In this document: piece by piece, positions 1 through 6,660 of the stretch
Layout: the number at the start of each line of letters is the position of its first letter
Position numbering within the stretch: the stretch's first letter is position 1
Source of the DNA: Prevotella sp.
Lineage (GTDB): Bacteria; Bacteroidota; Bacteroidia; Bacteroidales; Bacteroidaceae
DNA: 14,187 nt
Assembly: GCA_017442765.1 (NCBI GenBank)
Contig: JAFRZC010000230.1
Location: 1-14,187 of the forward strand
Direction of reading: 5' to 3'
Notes under the pieces: model-generated
Told to the model about the DNA's origin: nothing
Seen by the model: only the letters and a program-made list of their open reading frames with translations
The model's database searches: none
Translations under genes and position numbers: made by a program

Positions 1-1
1 C

Positions 2-574
2 ATCCTCAACGTGTCGGCCAAGGACAAGGCCACAGGCAAGGAGCAGGCCATCCGCATTGAGGCCAGCAGCGGACTTAGCGAGGACGAGATCAACCGCATG
101 AAGGCTGAGGCCGAGCAGAACGCCGAGGCCGACAAGCGCGAGCGCGAGAAGATTGACAAGCTGAATCAGGCCGACTCGATGATTTTCACCACCGAGAACT
201 TCCTCAACGAGAACGGTGACAAGATTCCCGCCGACCAGAAACCGGCCATCGAGAGTGCCCTCCAGACCTTGAAGGATGCCCACAAGAATGCTGATGTCGC
301 AGCAGTTGACACTGCCATCAACAACCTCAACCAAGTGCTCCAGACCGCCTCGGCACAGATGTACCAGCAGGCAGGCGGCGCCCAGCCCGGTGCAGGCTTC
401 AACGGTGGCGATGCTGGTTTCAACGGTGCTGGTGCAGGCTTCAATTCCGGCGACGCAGGTTTCAATGGCGCAGGCGCAGGCTTCCAAGGCGGGGTCCAGC
501 CCGGCTCCGACCCCGGCCAAGCCACCAAGCCCGATGACAACATCCAGGACGCCGACTTCGAGGAGGTGAAGTAA
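2..574 (+). CDS. dnaK: Chaperone DnaK (Hsp70), C-terminal part only
   Basis: This is the 3' end of dnaK; the gene begins upstream of the window and the reading frame is open from base 2. The visible part opens with [15 protein letters not shown] and continues [14 protein letters not shown], the hallmark junction between the substrate-binding beta sandwich and the helical lid of Hsp70. The lid runs to about residue 120 of the visible part and is rich in Glu, Lys and Ala. The protein ends DADFEEVK, the usual acidic DnaK terminus that recruits co-chaperones. DnaK is a cytosolic ATP-driven foldase working with DnaJ and GrpE. The nucleotide-binding domain lies outside the window. Between lid and terminus sits a Gly/Phe/Asn-rich linker built of five heptads, longer and more regular than I expect for this family. 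A terminator follows 31 bases after the stop. Confidence 0.97.
   Translation: MLNVSAKDKATGKEQAIRIEASSGLSEDEINRMKAEAEQNAEADKREREKIDKLNQADSMIFTTENFLNENGDKIPADQKPAIESALQTLKDAHKNADVAAVDTAINNLNQVLQTASAQMYQQAGGAQPGAGFNGGDAGFNGAGAGFNSGDAGFNGAGAGFQGGVQPGSDPGQATKPDDNIQDADFEEVK
392..496 (+). repeat. Five 21-bp in-frame repeats in the dnaK tail
   Basis: Five consecutive 21-base units (392-412, 413-433, 434-454, 455-475, 476-496) encode heptads [28 protein letters not shown] and AGFQGGV. The units alternate, so the higher-order period is 42 bases (GGD/SGD then GAG). Third codon positions differ between copies, so the repeat is kept at protein level and is not a fresh slippage product. It lies in the flexible linker between lid and acidic terminus. 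Confidence 0.9.
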
Positions 575-605
575 AAAGAGATAAGAGTTTATTGTTAATA
601 AAAGG

Positions 606-643
606 AAATCGTGTGCAGTCTTTCTGGTTGCGCACGATTTTAT
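606..643 (+). terminator. Intrinsic terminator of dnaK
   Basis: An 11-bp stem (606-616 with 630-640, one G-U wobble) with a 13-base loop is followed by a T-rich run (TTTTATTAT). It lies 31 bases after the dnaK stop codon. The A-rich left flank might also give weak termination on the other strand, for the small RNA unit that converges on it. Confidence 0.85.
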
Positions 644-659
644 TATATCGAAAGGCATG

Positions 660-716
660 AAAAAGGGCTCCGCCGAGCCCAATCTTTGTTAACCTTAAAT
701 CTAATACCATGAAAAA
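660..716 (-). ncRNA. Candidate small RNA, about 57 nt, with promoter and terminator
   Basis: Read on the minus strand, a consensus Bacteroidetes promoter (-33 TTGC at 752-749, 19-bp spacer, -7 TATCTTTG at 729-722) predicts a start near 715-717. The transcript opens GTTTTTCATGGTATTAGATT, continues through AAGGTTAACAAAGATT, and ends in a perfect 6-bp hairpin (GGGCTC, loop GGCG, GAGCCC; 680-675 with 670-665) and five U at 664-660. That is a complete short transcription unit in the dnaK/RDD intergenic space. From memory, the core around ATGGTATTAGATTTAAGG recurs in many Bacteroidales genomes and may belong to the multi-copy paralogous sRNA family called FopS in Bacteroides; I cannot verify this. 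The AUG near its 5' end opens a frame with no stop before the terminator, so coding is unlikely. Confidence 0.7.
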
Positions 717-721
717 CGTTG

Positions 722-752
722 CAAAGATAATGAGTTTTTGAATATCTTGCAA
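722..752 (-). promoter_or_regulatory. Promoter of the candidate small RNA
   Basis: On the minus strand: TTGC (752-749), 19 bp, TATCTTTG (729-722). This fits the Bacteroidetes primary-sigma consensus TTTG/TTGC, 19-21 bp, TAnnTTTG. It drives transcription away from the RDD gene and toward dnaK, with no protein-coding gene in between. Confidence 0.75.
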
Positions 753-870
753 GTTTTTCGGTCTTTTTCCTTATAGTTTGTTATAATTCTTGACATAAAT
801 CAAGGCAGATTAAAACAAAAAGATGCTTTTTAGATAAAATGTCTTATTTCTAAAAAAAAATAGCTTTGTT
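753..870. other. AT-rich intergenic spacer with weak hairpins
   Basis: No gene is visible. The end of the RDD gene on the minus strand is followed by a run of nine T (minus strand, 860-852) and two A/T-only stem-loops: 817-822 with 826-831 (AAAAAG/CTTTTT), and 827-834 with 849-856 (TTTTTAGA/TCTAAAAA, 14-base loop). Together these may form a weak terminator for the RDD transcript. They contain almost no G-C pairs, so the assignment is tentative. Confidence 0.4.
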
Positions 871-1608
871 TCAGACAAGTTCGAGGGCATAGTATTGGTA
901 ATCGTGGAGAATGGTGAGCAGAAGCGATATGCTGGACGGCTCTTTGCGTTGGATGCTGAGGGTCTGCTCAACTTTTGCGGCCAGGCGTTCCAGCTGTTCG
1001 TCGTTGTATGTCGTGCCGCTGTTGAGGGCTTTGCGGATGACCTCGGCCTGTGCGATGGAGAGGTTGGCGGCTTGTGGATAGACGGGGCGGTAGTCGGGGT
1101 TGGCATACTGGAAATCCTCGAGCGTGACGTTCAGTTGATCGAAGTTCTGCAGTCGGATGACGTAGGTTCCTGCGGCCATGTCGCCGAGACGCTGTCCTTT
1201 GCGGTTGAGCATAATAGCGATGAGCCCGACGAAAAAGAAACCTTCGTCTATCATGAGCAGGAGCCAGCGCAGAAAGAGCTGTCCGATACCAGGCTGCGAT
1301 CCGTCGGCGTTGACCACCCGTGTCTTCTGGCTTCGTTTGCCTATGGTCTGCCCGTTGAAGAACGCCTCACAGATGAAGGGGTAGAACAGCACGGGCAGGT
1401 AGACGAGACAGACAAACAGAATGAGCAGTCCGTCGTTGATATCATCGGTATCTATAATGGTGTCGAGTTTGAAAAAGACAACAGTGACAGCACTGAAATA
1501 CAGAAGCAGTATGGCATAGTCTATGACGCGGGCAATGATGCGCTCGGCAACGGTGGCGGGAGTCTGCGAAATGCGAACAAATTGACCGGTGATGATGTCG
1601 GCCTTCAT
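871..1608 (-). CDS. RDD family integral membrane protein
   Basis: A 245-residue protein of the RDD family, named for a conserved Arg and two Asp. The first motif is visible as ERIIARVIDYAI (R27, D30), followed by three hydrophobic segments at about 31-47, 60-80 and 112-134. The family signatures GQTIGKR (86-92) and RKGQRLGDMAAGTYVI (136-151) are intact. The last 90 residues are soluble and probably cytoplasmic, a tail longer than in minimal RDD proteins. RDD proteins are poorly understood; some have been linked to ion transport or membrane homeostasis. The gene is divergent from the SpoIIM/MoxR run, which in other bacteria also carries an RDD gene, so it probably belongs to the same functional set. 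The start at 1608 lies about 22 bases below a predicted promoter. Confidence 0.9.
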   Translation of the reverse strand: MKADIITGQFVRISQTPATVAERIIARVIDYAILLLYFSAVTVVFFKLDTIIDTDDINDGLLILFVCLVYLPVLFYPFICEAFFNGQTIGKRSQKTRVVNADGSQPGIGQLFLRWLLLMIDEGFFFVGLIAIMLNRKGQRLGDMAAGTYVIRLQNFDQLNVTLEDFQYANPDYRPVYPQAANLSIAQAEVIRKALNSGTTYNDEQLERLAAKVEQTLSIQRKEPSSISLLLTILHDYQYYALELV

Positions 1609-1631
1609 ATTCTCTATAAATTGTTATATTT

Positions 1632-1666
1632 TTTGCAAATGTAATAGTTTTTTCTTATTTTTGCAA
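1632..1666. promoter_or_regulatory. Interlocked divergent promoters of the RDD and SpoIIM genes
   Basis: Plus strand: TTTG 1632-1635, 20 bp, TATTTTTG 1656-1663. Minus strand: TTGC (1666-1663), 19 bp, TACATTTG (1643-1636). The -33 box of each promoter abuts or overlaps the -7 box of the other because both sit on TTGCAA-type palindromic cores (1633-1638 and 1661-1666). RNA polymerase could therefore occupy only one orientation at a time. The predicted plus-strand start (about 1668-1670) is only 4-6 bases before the SpoIIM start codon. Confidence 0.72.
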
Positions 1667-1673
1667 GCGTTTT

Positions 1674-2627
1674 ATGAAGGAAATTGTTTTTTTGCGTAAC
1701 AATCTGCCGAAGTGGCGGCGTGCGGAGCAAGTAGTCGGAGACACGTATTGGCATACGCCCGACGAGTTGGCCGATCTGTACGGCGACATCACTTCCGATC
1801 TTTCCTTCGCTCAGACCCATTATCCTGATTCGCGCATCACGCTCTATTTGAACAATCTGGCCTCGGCCATTCACAACGAGATTTACAAGAACAAGCGCGA
1901 GAAGTTGTCGCGTCTGTTGACGTTCTGGACACGCGAAGTGCCGCTCACGATGTGGGAGGCTCGCCGCTTGTTGCTTGTTTCGTCGTTGATTAGTGTGGTG
2001 AGCGCGTTGATTGGCATGGTGTCGCAACTGGCCGACCCTGAGTATTGCCGTATTATCTTGGGCGACAGCTATGTCGATATGACACTCGACAACATCATGC
2101 GCGGTGAGCCCATGGCTGTCTATGATGGCGGGGGAGAGACTGAGATGTTTCTCGGCATCACGCTGAACAACGTTTTTGTGTCGTTTCGCATGTTCGTGCT
2201 GGGTATCCTGACCAGCGTGGGTACGGCATGGAGTCTTTTCCAGAACCTCGACATGCTGGGTTGTTTCATGACATTCTTCTATCAGCATGGTTTGCTGTGG
2301 GAGGCCTTTCTGGCGGTCTTCCTGCACGGAACACTCGAGATTTCGGCTATCATCATTGCTGGAGCCGCCGGGCTTTCGTTGGGGAATGGCCTACTCTTTC
2401 CGGGCACCTACTCGCGCATGGTTTCGTTTCGTCGAGGTGCCCGCAAGGGATTAAAAATCATTGTGGGGACGGTGCCCGTATTTATAGTGGCGGGCTTCAT
2501 CGAGGGGTTTATTACGCGGCATACAGAGATATTCGACTCGGTGCGGCTGGCCATTATTCTACTGTCACTGGCATTTGTACTGTGGTATTTTGTGATATTG
2601 CCGAGGATTGTGGCGCGGAAGAGATGA
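1674..2627 (+). CDS. Stage II sporulation protein M (SpoIIM) family membrane protein
   Basis: A 317-residue multi-spanning membrane protein. Residues 1-95 are soluble and charged, followed by about five hydrophobic segments (98-117, 160-190, 208-235, 262-280, 290-310). The family hallmark HGTLEISAIIIAGAAGL is at 218-234, next to the Gly-rich SLGNGLLFPG. In spore formers SpoIIM scaffolds the SpoIID/SpoIIP peptidoglycan-degrading complex; this organism shows no sporulation genes here, so the name is by homology only. It is the first gene of the plus-strand MoxR run, and the same pairing with RDD, MoxR and DUF58 genes occurs in other phyla. The start at 1674 fits the usual short N-terminus; the next in-frame Met is residue 93, inside the pre-helix region. 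The mRNA is predicted to be almost leaderless. Confidence 0.88.
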   Translation: MKEIVFLRNNLPKWRRAEQVVGDTYWHTPDELADLYGDITSDLSFAQTHYPDSRITLYLNNLASAIHNEIYKNKREKLSRLLTFWTREVPLTMWEARRLLLVSSLISVVSALIGMVSQLADPEYCRIILGDSYVDMTLDNIMRGEPMAVYDGGGETEMFLGITLNNVFVSFRMFVLGILTSVGTAWSLFQNLDMLGCFMTFFYQHGLLWEAFLAVFLHGTLEISAIIIAGAAGLSLGNGLLFPGTYSRMVSFRRGARKGLKIIVGTVPVFIVAGFIEGFITRHTEIFDSVRLAIILLSLAFVLWYFVILPRIVARKR

Positions 2628-2660
2628 TTGAAAAAATTAAATGATAATAGATAATTAGAC

Positions 2661-3683
2661 ATGGAACAGAGATTTCAAAAGATTGAACTTTACAAGGAGC
2701 GCGTGTTTGGCGACAAGTTCTCGGCGACGTTCGACTTCGTAAAAGAAAATTGGCGGGTGATACTCCGCTTCATGGCCTATCTCGTCTTGCCCGTCTGCCT
2801 GTTGCAGTCGTTGGGCATGGAGTCGATCTTTGGTACGGCTTTTATGACTACAGCAGCCGGTGGCGACATCGGTGACGCGCAGGTTATCCGTCTGCTGGTT
2901 TCTTATGCCGTCTATATTGTATGTGTCATGCTTGGCACGCTATTCATCACGGCTGTTATTTATGGTCTGATGCGACTCTACGACGACCGGCCTAATCGTC
3001 TTTCTGGATTGACGATGAGGGAGTTTCGCCCGCTGCTCTGGCGACTGGTGAAGCGCAGTCTGGTCTTGATATTGGCCATGATTCCGCTCGTGCTGTTAGT
3101 CGGTATAGTAGTGGGGGTTGTCGTTGTCGGCGTCTTCGCCATCGACCTTTTCGCCGGCACATTGTTGCTGTTCCCCATCTATTTCGGCATAATAGCAGTG
3201 TCGCTGCCACTGATGCTGGCCATGCCGATGTATCTGATGAACGACAACGAGACGGCCTACGGAGCCATTTTCAAGGGTCTTCGTTATGGGTTCAAGACTT
3301 GGGGTGGGCTGTTCGGCATCATCTTTGTGGTGGGTATGATAGGCTACGTGGTGGCTACCGTTGTGATGATGCCCTACATGGTAGTCCTTGTTATTAAGGG
3401 TGTGATGGCCACGAGCGACGAGCCGTCAACGGGCTTCATGGCAACAGTAGGTCTGTCGGCACTCACCTATGTCCTTGGCATCATTCAGGCTTTCGGCATG
3501 TATCTGGCCTATGCGCTCAACTATATCGCCGTGGGTTACCACTATGGCCATGTGATGGAGAAGTTTGAGGGGGTGTCGGTGGCACGCGGAGTCGATAATT
3601 TCGAGGCTATGTCCGACACCCACGAGGACGACAGCCATATCTTCGACAGCCTGCGCGATATTGATAATTTCGATCGTCTGTAA
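2661..3683 (+). CDS. Six-helix membrane protein of unknown function in the MoxR cluster
   Basis: A 340-residue protein I do not recognise at family level. It has a charged N-terminus (1-30), then hydrophobic segments at about 32-50, 75-103, 131-160, 163-190, 215-248 and 263-293, some long enough for helical hairpins. The sequence around TAYGAIFKGLRYGFKTWGGLFG (198-219) recalls DUF4013 and glycerophosphodiesterase-membrane-domain proteins, which have a similar helix-interrupting pattern; this is a weak impression. The last 45 residues are soluble and acidic, with two similar pieces, VDNFEAMSD and IDNFDRL, as if a docking tail. It starts 33 bases after the SpoIIM stop and precedes the DUF4129 gene, so it is probably an inner-membrane component of the MoxR set. 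Confidence 0.75.
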   Translation: MEQRFQKIELYKERVFGDKFSATFDFVKENWRVILRFMAYLVLPVCLLQSLGMESIFGTAFMTTAAGGDIGDAQVIRLLVSYAVYIVCVMLGTLFITAVIYGLMRLYDDRPNRLSGLTMREFRPLLWRLVKRSLVLILAMIPLVLLVGIVVGVVVVGVFAIDLFAGTLLLFPIYFGIIAVSLPLMLAMPMYLMNDNETAYGAIFKGLRYGFKTWGGLFGIIFVVGMIGYVVATVVMMPYMVVLVIKGVMATSDEPSTGFMATVGLSALTYVLGIIQAFGMYLAYALNYIAVGYHYGHVMEKFEGVSVARGVDNFEAMSDTHEDDSHIFDSLRDIDNFDRL

Positions 3684-3737
3684 CTTTCATGCGGCACGTC
3701 GCGCGTCTCTACATTCCCGAAACACTCATAGGAAAGA
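3684..3737. other. 54-bp spacer holding a partial palindromic repeat
   Basis: The sequence GCGGCACGTCGCGCGTCTCTAC (3690-3711, read in two parts GCGGCACGTCG and CGCGTCTCTAC) looks like one arm and the centre of the GTAGAGACGC...GCGTCTCTAC palindromes scattered through many Bacteroidetes intergenic regions. A related piece, GGCGCGACGTGGCGCG, occurs in the aldolase leader near 11840. No promoter is evident. An in-frame TAG at 3729-3731 fixes the next start at 3738, which has the weak ribosome site GGAAAG. Confidence 0.35.
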
Positions 3738-4358
3738 ATGCTTGCTCCTACCGACACGCTCACTGTTGACACCTCGATGATAGCATCGTGGCGCAGCGAT
3801 ACTGCCTACGACTATAATCGTGAGCTGATGCAGTCGGATTTCAATCTGATGGACTGGCTGTTGGAGCAAATAGGTCGTTTTTTTGATGCCCTTATAGGCA
3901 GTGGTGACGAAGGCGACGTGCGCACAGTGATATGGATTGTTGTCGGTATCGTGGCATTGGGCCTCGTAGCCTATTTCTTCTTCTACCATCGTGCTCGTTT
4001 GTTCTCACGGCGTAGTGCAGCCGCCGCTGTTGACTACGATATAACCGAGGATACTATCTACGGCATTGACTTTGCCTTGGCTATTGACCGCGCCTTGCAG
4101 TCGGACAACTACCGCGAAGCCTTGCGCCTCATCTACCTACAGACCTTAAAGCGGCTGAGCGATGAAGGTCGTATTGACTGGCAGCCCTACAAGACCCCGA
4201 CACAATATATCGCTGAGGCTGGGGGCAGCCCCTTTAGTGAGTTCACCAATCATTTCCTGCGCGTGCGCTACGGGGGCTTTGATGCCGACCTGCCATTGGT
4301 TGAGCGGATGCGGGCCTTGCAGCGTGAGATAGAGAAAGGAGGCGGACATGAAGAGTAG
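3738..4358 (+). CDS. DUF4129 domain-containing membrane protein
   Basis: A 206-residue single-pass protein. Residues 1-60 are probably periplasmic and include DTAYDYNRELMQSDFNLMDW. One transmembrane helix spans about 63-83 (VIWIVVGIVALGLVAYFFFYH) and residues 84-206 are cytoplasmic. The DUF4129 region is about 108-200, with the recognisable core REALRLIYLQTLKRLSDEG followed by IDWQPYKTPTQYI. DUF4129 proteins travel with MoxR ATPases, DUF58 proteins and sometimes transglutaminase-like proteins; no biochemical role is established to my knowledge. The start is fixed by an in-frame TAG at 3729. It overlaps the next gene by 11 bases (ATGAAGAGTAG contains both the next start and this stop), which suggests translational coupling. 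Confidence 0.85.
   Translation: MLAPTDTLTVDTSMIASWRSDTAYDYNRELMQSDFNLMDWLLEQIGRFFDALIGSGDEGDVRTVIWIVVGIVALGLVAYFFFYHRARLFSRRSAAAAVDYDITEDTIYGIDFALAIDRALQSDNYREALRLIYLQTLKRLSDEGRIDWQPYKTPTQYIAEAGGSPFSEFTNHFLRVRYGGFDADLPLVERMRALQREIEKGGGHEE
4335..4342 (+). promoter_or_regulatory. Strong Shine-Dalgarno for the DUF4350 gene
   Basis: AAAGGAGG lies 5 bases before the ATG at 4348, inside the end of the DUF4129 coding region (codons for EKGGG). Such a full anti-SD match is uncommon in Bacteroidetes, where most starts rely on A-rich, unstructured leaders. It supports 4348 as the start of the overlapping gene. Confidence 0.65.
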
Positions 4359-5643
4359 CCGCACGTTCTTCATCGGCATCGGTATTGCAGCCGTGTTAAT
4401 CTTCGTTCTGCAATTGCGTGTGCCGCAACGCTTTTCGTGGCGTCCCTCGTTTAGTCCTCACGACCGCCAGCCTTTTGGCTGCTATGTCTTCGACAGCGTT
4501 ATGCGCCATTCGCTTGCAGGCGACTATCAGGTGGTGCACAAGACACTGCGGCAGCTGAACAATGAGAAAGAATATGAAAAGCGCAACATCCTCATCGTTA
4601 GTACCGGAATGAATTTGGGCGATGTTGACCTGAACAACCTTGACTCGCTATTGCAAAAAGGCGCTCGGGTAATGATAGCCTATGGCCCGCAGTATATAGA
4701 AGACAGTGTGCTCTACAAACGATATGGGATAGCGATTGACGGTTATTATCGTTTCGATGTCAACATTCTGAAGAGAACTTTCAAGGAGACTCGTCAAATC
4801 CCCGATGATACTATTCGCTGGAATTCTTCAGTACACTTCTATCAGTCTTCCTTTTATCCCGTCTATTCCCAAATGGTTTCGGCAACTGTGACGGGAGGCC
4901 GCGTTATGGCTAACATTCTGCATCGGTTTGACGAACGTACGGAAGACCGTACAGTGGTAGAGGTAGAGGGTGTCGATGGAGCAGAAGAAACCGTAGACAC
5001 GCTGAGTGTGCTTACAAGTGTTCGGCGTGGTAAGGGTGAACTTATTGTGATGACCACACCGCTTGTGCTCACCAACTATGGTATACTTGATGATAACTTG
5101 AGTCCCTATGCGCATCGGCTGATGACACTTATTGCCGATTGTCCTGTTATCCGTACGACGGCCTATATGGAGACTTCTGAGATGGAAGAGGCCCGGCAGT
5201 CGCCCTTCCGTTATCTGCTCTCGCAGCGACCGCTCAAATGGGCATTGTGGCTCTCATTGTTGCTCATCGCGCTGTTCATGGTGTTTACCGCCCGTCGCCG
5301 CCAGCGTGTCATCCCCGTGGAGAATCCGCCGCGTAACCATACACTGGAGTTCATCGGTCTTATCGGAACGCTCTACTACCAGCAGCGCGACCATGCAGAC
5401 CTCTTACAGAAGAAGTGGGGCTATTTTGCCGAGGAGTTGCGGAGCCGCTTGGATCTTGACATTACCGATGCGCGGGACGATAATACCTCGGCAGAGGTAT
5501 TGGCACGGCGCACGGGTATGGACAAACTTGAGACGGCGACATTGCTGCGTGATGTGAGACAGGTTTTACATACCCGCGATGTCACCGACCGGCAACTCCA
5601 GCTGCTCATAAGAAAAATGAACGAAATATTGAGGAAATTATAA
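4348..5643 (+). CDS. DUF4350 domain-containing membrane protein
   Basis: A 431-residue protein with an N-terminal anchor (about 7-22), a large extracytoplasmic domain (about 30-290), a second helix (297-314) and a cytoplasmic tail (315-431). The DUF4350 region contains DRQPFGCYVFDSVM (39-52) and the fold-like strands NILIVST (80-86) and GARVMIAYG (105-113); DUF4350 resembles a GATase/ThuA-like alpha/beta domain. The tail LEFIGLIGTLYYQQRDHADLLQKKW (333-357) is the conserved region found after the second helix in Bacteroidetes members. The topology places a sensing or binding domain outside and a short helical domain inside, where the MoxR ATPase and DUF58 partner act. It overlaps the DUF4129 gene by 11 bases and has a strong ribosome site. 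Confidence 0.85.
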   Translation: MKSSRTFFIGIGIAAVLIFVLQLRVPQRFSWRPSFSPHDRQPFGCYVFDSVMRHSLAGDYQVVHKTLRQLNNEKEYEKRNILIVSTGMNLGDVDLNNLDSLLQKGARVMIAYGPQYIEDSVLYKRYGIAIDGYYRFDVNILKRTFKETRQIPDDTIRWNSSVHFYQSSFYPVYSQMVSATVTGGRVMANILHRFDERTEDRTVVEVEGVDGAEETVDTLSVLTSVRRGKGELIVMTTPLVLTNYGILDDNLSPYAHRLMTLIADCPVIRTTAYMETSEMEEARQSPFRYLLSQRPLKWALWLSLLLIALFMVFTARRRQRVIPVENPPRNHTLEFIGLIGTLYYQQRDHADLLQKKWGYFAEELRSRLDLDITDARDDNTSAEVLARRTGMDKLETATLLRDVRQVLHTRDVTDRQLQLLIRKMNEILRKL

Positions 5644-5685
5644 TAATTTACAATTTGACGATATACAATTTATTGTTAGACGACT
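5644..5685 (+). other. AT-rich spacer with TACAATTT direct repeats
   Basis: TACAATTT occurs twice (5649-5656 and 5663-5670), in the style of the TTTACAATTTGACAATTTACAATT strings that litter Bacteroides and Prevotella intergenic regions. TACAATTTG resembles a -7 box with one extra base, so an internal promoter for the moxR gene cannot be excluded but is not convincing. Confidence 0.35.
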
Positions 5686-6651
5686 ATGGAAGAACAAAGA
5701 ACAAATCTCAGCCTGTTTTCCGAAAAGATCAATGAGGTGAAAGCAGAGATAGCCCGGGTCATCGTCGGCCAGCAGGAGGCTGTTGACCTCTTGTTGACGT
5801 GTATTCTTGCCAATGGACATGTGCTTATCGAGGGTGTGCCGGGTGTGGCCAAGACACTGACGGCTCGTTTGCTCTCGCGCCTTATCGACGCAAAATTCTC
5901 ACGTGTGCAGTTCACTCCCGACCTTATGCCCTCCGATGTGCTCGGTACGACGGTGTTCAACATGCAGACCTCGTCGTTCGACTTCCATGAGGGTCCCGTT
6001 TTTGCCGACATCGTTTTGGTTGACGAGATTAACCGTGCGCCCGCCAAGACGCAGGCCGCGCTTTTCGAGGTGATGGAGGAGCGGCAGGTAACCATCGACG
6101 GTGAGACCCACCGCATGGGCGACATCTACACAATCCTTGCCACACAGAATCCCGTGGAGCAGGAGGGTACCTACAAACTGCCCGAGGCGCAGCTCGACCG
6201 TTTCCTGATGAAAATCACCATGGGCTATCCCACAACCGAAGAGGAGATTCGCATCTTGGAACGGCATCAGCAGAATGTAGCCTTTACTCGGCTGAACGCG
6301 GTAAAGCCCATCATTACCCAGCCTGAGCTGATTCACCTGCGCACATTGCTTGGGAACGTGGTGGTTGACCGCTCACTGCTGCAATATATTGCGCAGATAG
6401 TCGAACAGACGCGCACTTCGCGGGCCGTGATGCTCGGAGCCTCGCCGCGTGCCTCGGTGGCCATGCTGCAAACGGCCAAGGCCTTTGCGCTGTTGCGGGG
6501 ACGCGACTTCGTGACTCCCGACGATGTCAAGGCGGTCACGCCTGCGGTGCTCCAGCACCGCCTCATCCTCACAGCCGAGGCCGAGATGGAAGGCTACACG
6601 TCCGAGAAGGTAGCCCGGAAACTTATTGACAAGGTTGAAGTGCCGAAATGA
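5686..6651 (+). CDS. MoxR family AAA+ ATPase
   Basis: A 321-residue MoxR-type AAA+ ATPase, the usual length. Visible motifs: Walker A GVPGVAKT (50-57), Walker B VLVDE (110-114), sensor 1 ATQNP (152-156), the region PEAQLDRF (166-173) before the arginine-finger position, and sensor 2 GASPRAS (251-257). The lid domain fills the C-terminal third. MoxR proteins are cytosolic, form hexameric rings and act as chaperones for von Willebrand A (VWA) proteins or membrane complexes. The next gene, 9 bases downstream, encodes a DUF58 protein with a VWA-like fold, the standard partner. With SpoIIM, RDD, DUF4129 and DUF4350 neighbours, this resembles the moxR2 locus of Mycobacterium tuberculosis as I remember it. 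All catalytic motifs are intact, so it should be active. Confidence 0.95.
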   Translation: MEEQRTNLSLFSEKINEVKAEIARVIVGQQEAVDLLLTCILANGHVLIEGVPGVAKTLTARLLSRLIDAKFSRVQFTPDLMPSDVLGTTVFNMQTSSFDFHEGPVFADIVLVDEINRAPAKTQAALFEVMEERQVTIDGETHRMGDIYTILATQNPVEQEGTYKLPEAQLDRFLMKITMGYPTTEEEIRILERHQQNVAFTRLNAVKPIITQPELIHLRTLLGNVVVDRSLLQYIAQIVEQTRTSRAVMLGASPRASVAMLQTAKAFALLRGRDFVTPDDVKAVTPAVLQHRLILTAEAEMEGYTSEKVARKLIDKVEVPK

Positions 6652-6660
6652 CAAGTTGAG

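Noticed and set aside
579..710. Small protein from the AUG near the sRNA 5' end (starting MVLDLRLTKIG)
   Set aside because: The frame has no stop before the sRNA terminator; it would continue into the dnaK terminator region and the back of dnaK. A non-coding role is more economical.
895..1644. 249-codon plus-strand frame across the RDD gene
   Set aside because: The RDD motifs are clear on the minus strand; the plus reading has no family features and extends through the divergent promoter.
1674..2627. Sporulation function from the SpoIIM match
   Set aside because: The neighbours are MoxR-cluster genes and the organism type does not sporulate; the name is by homology only.
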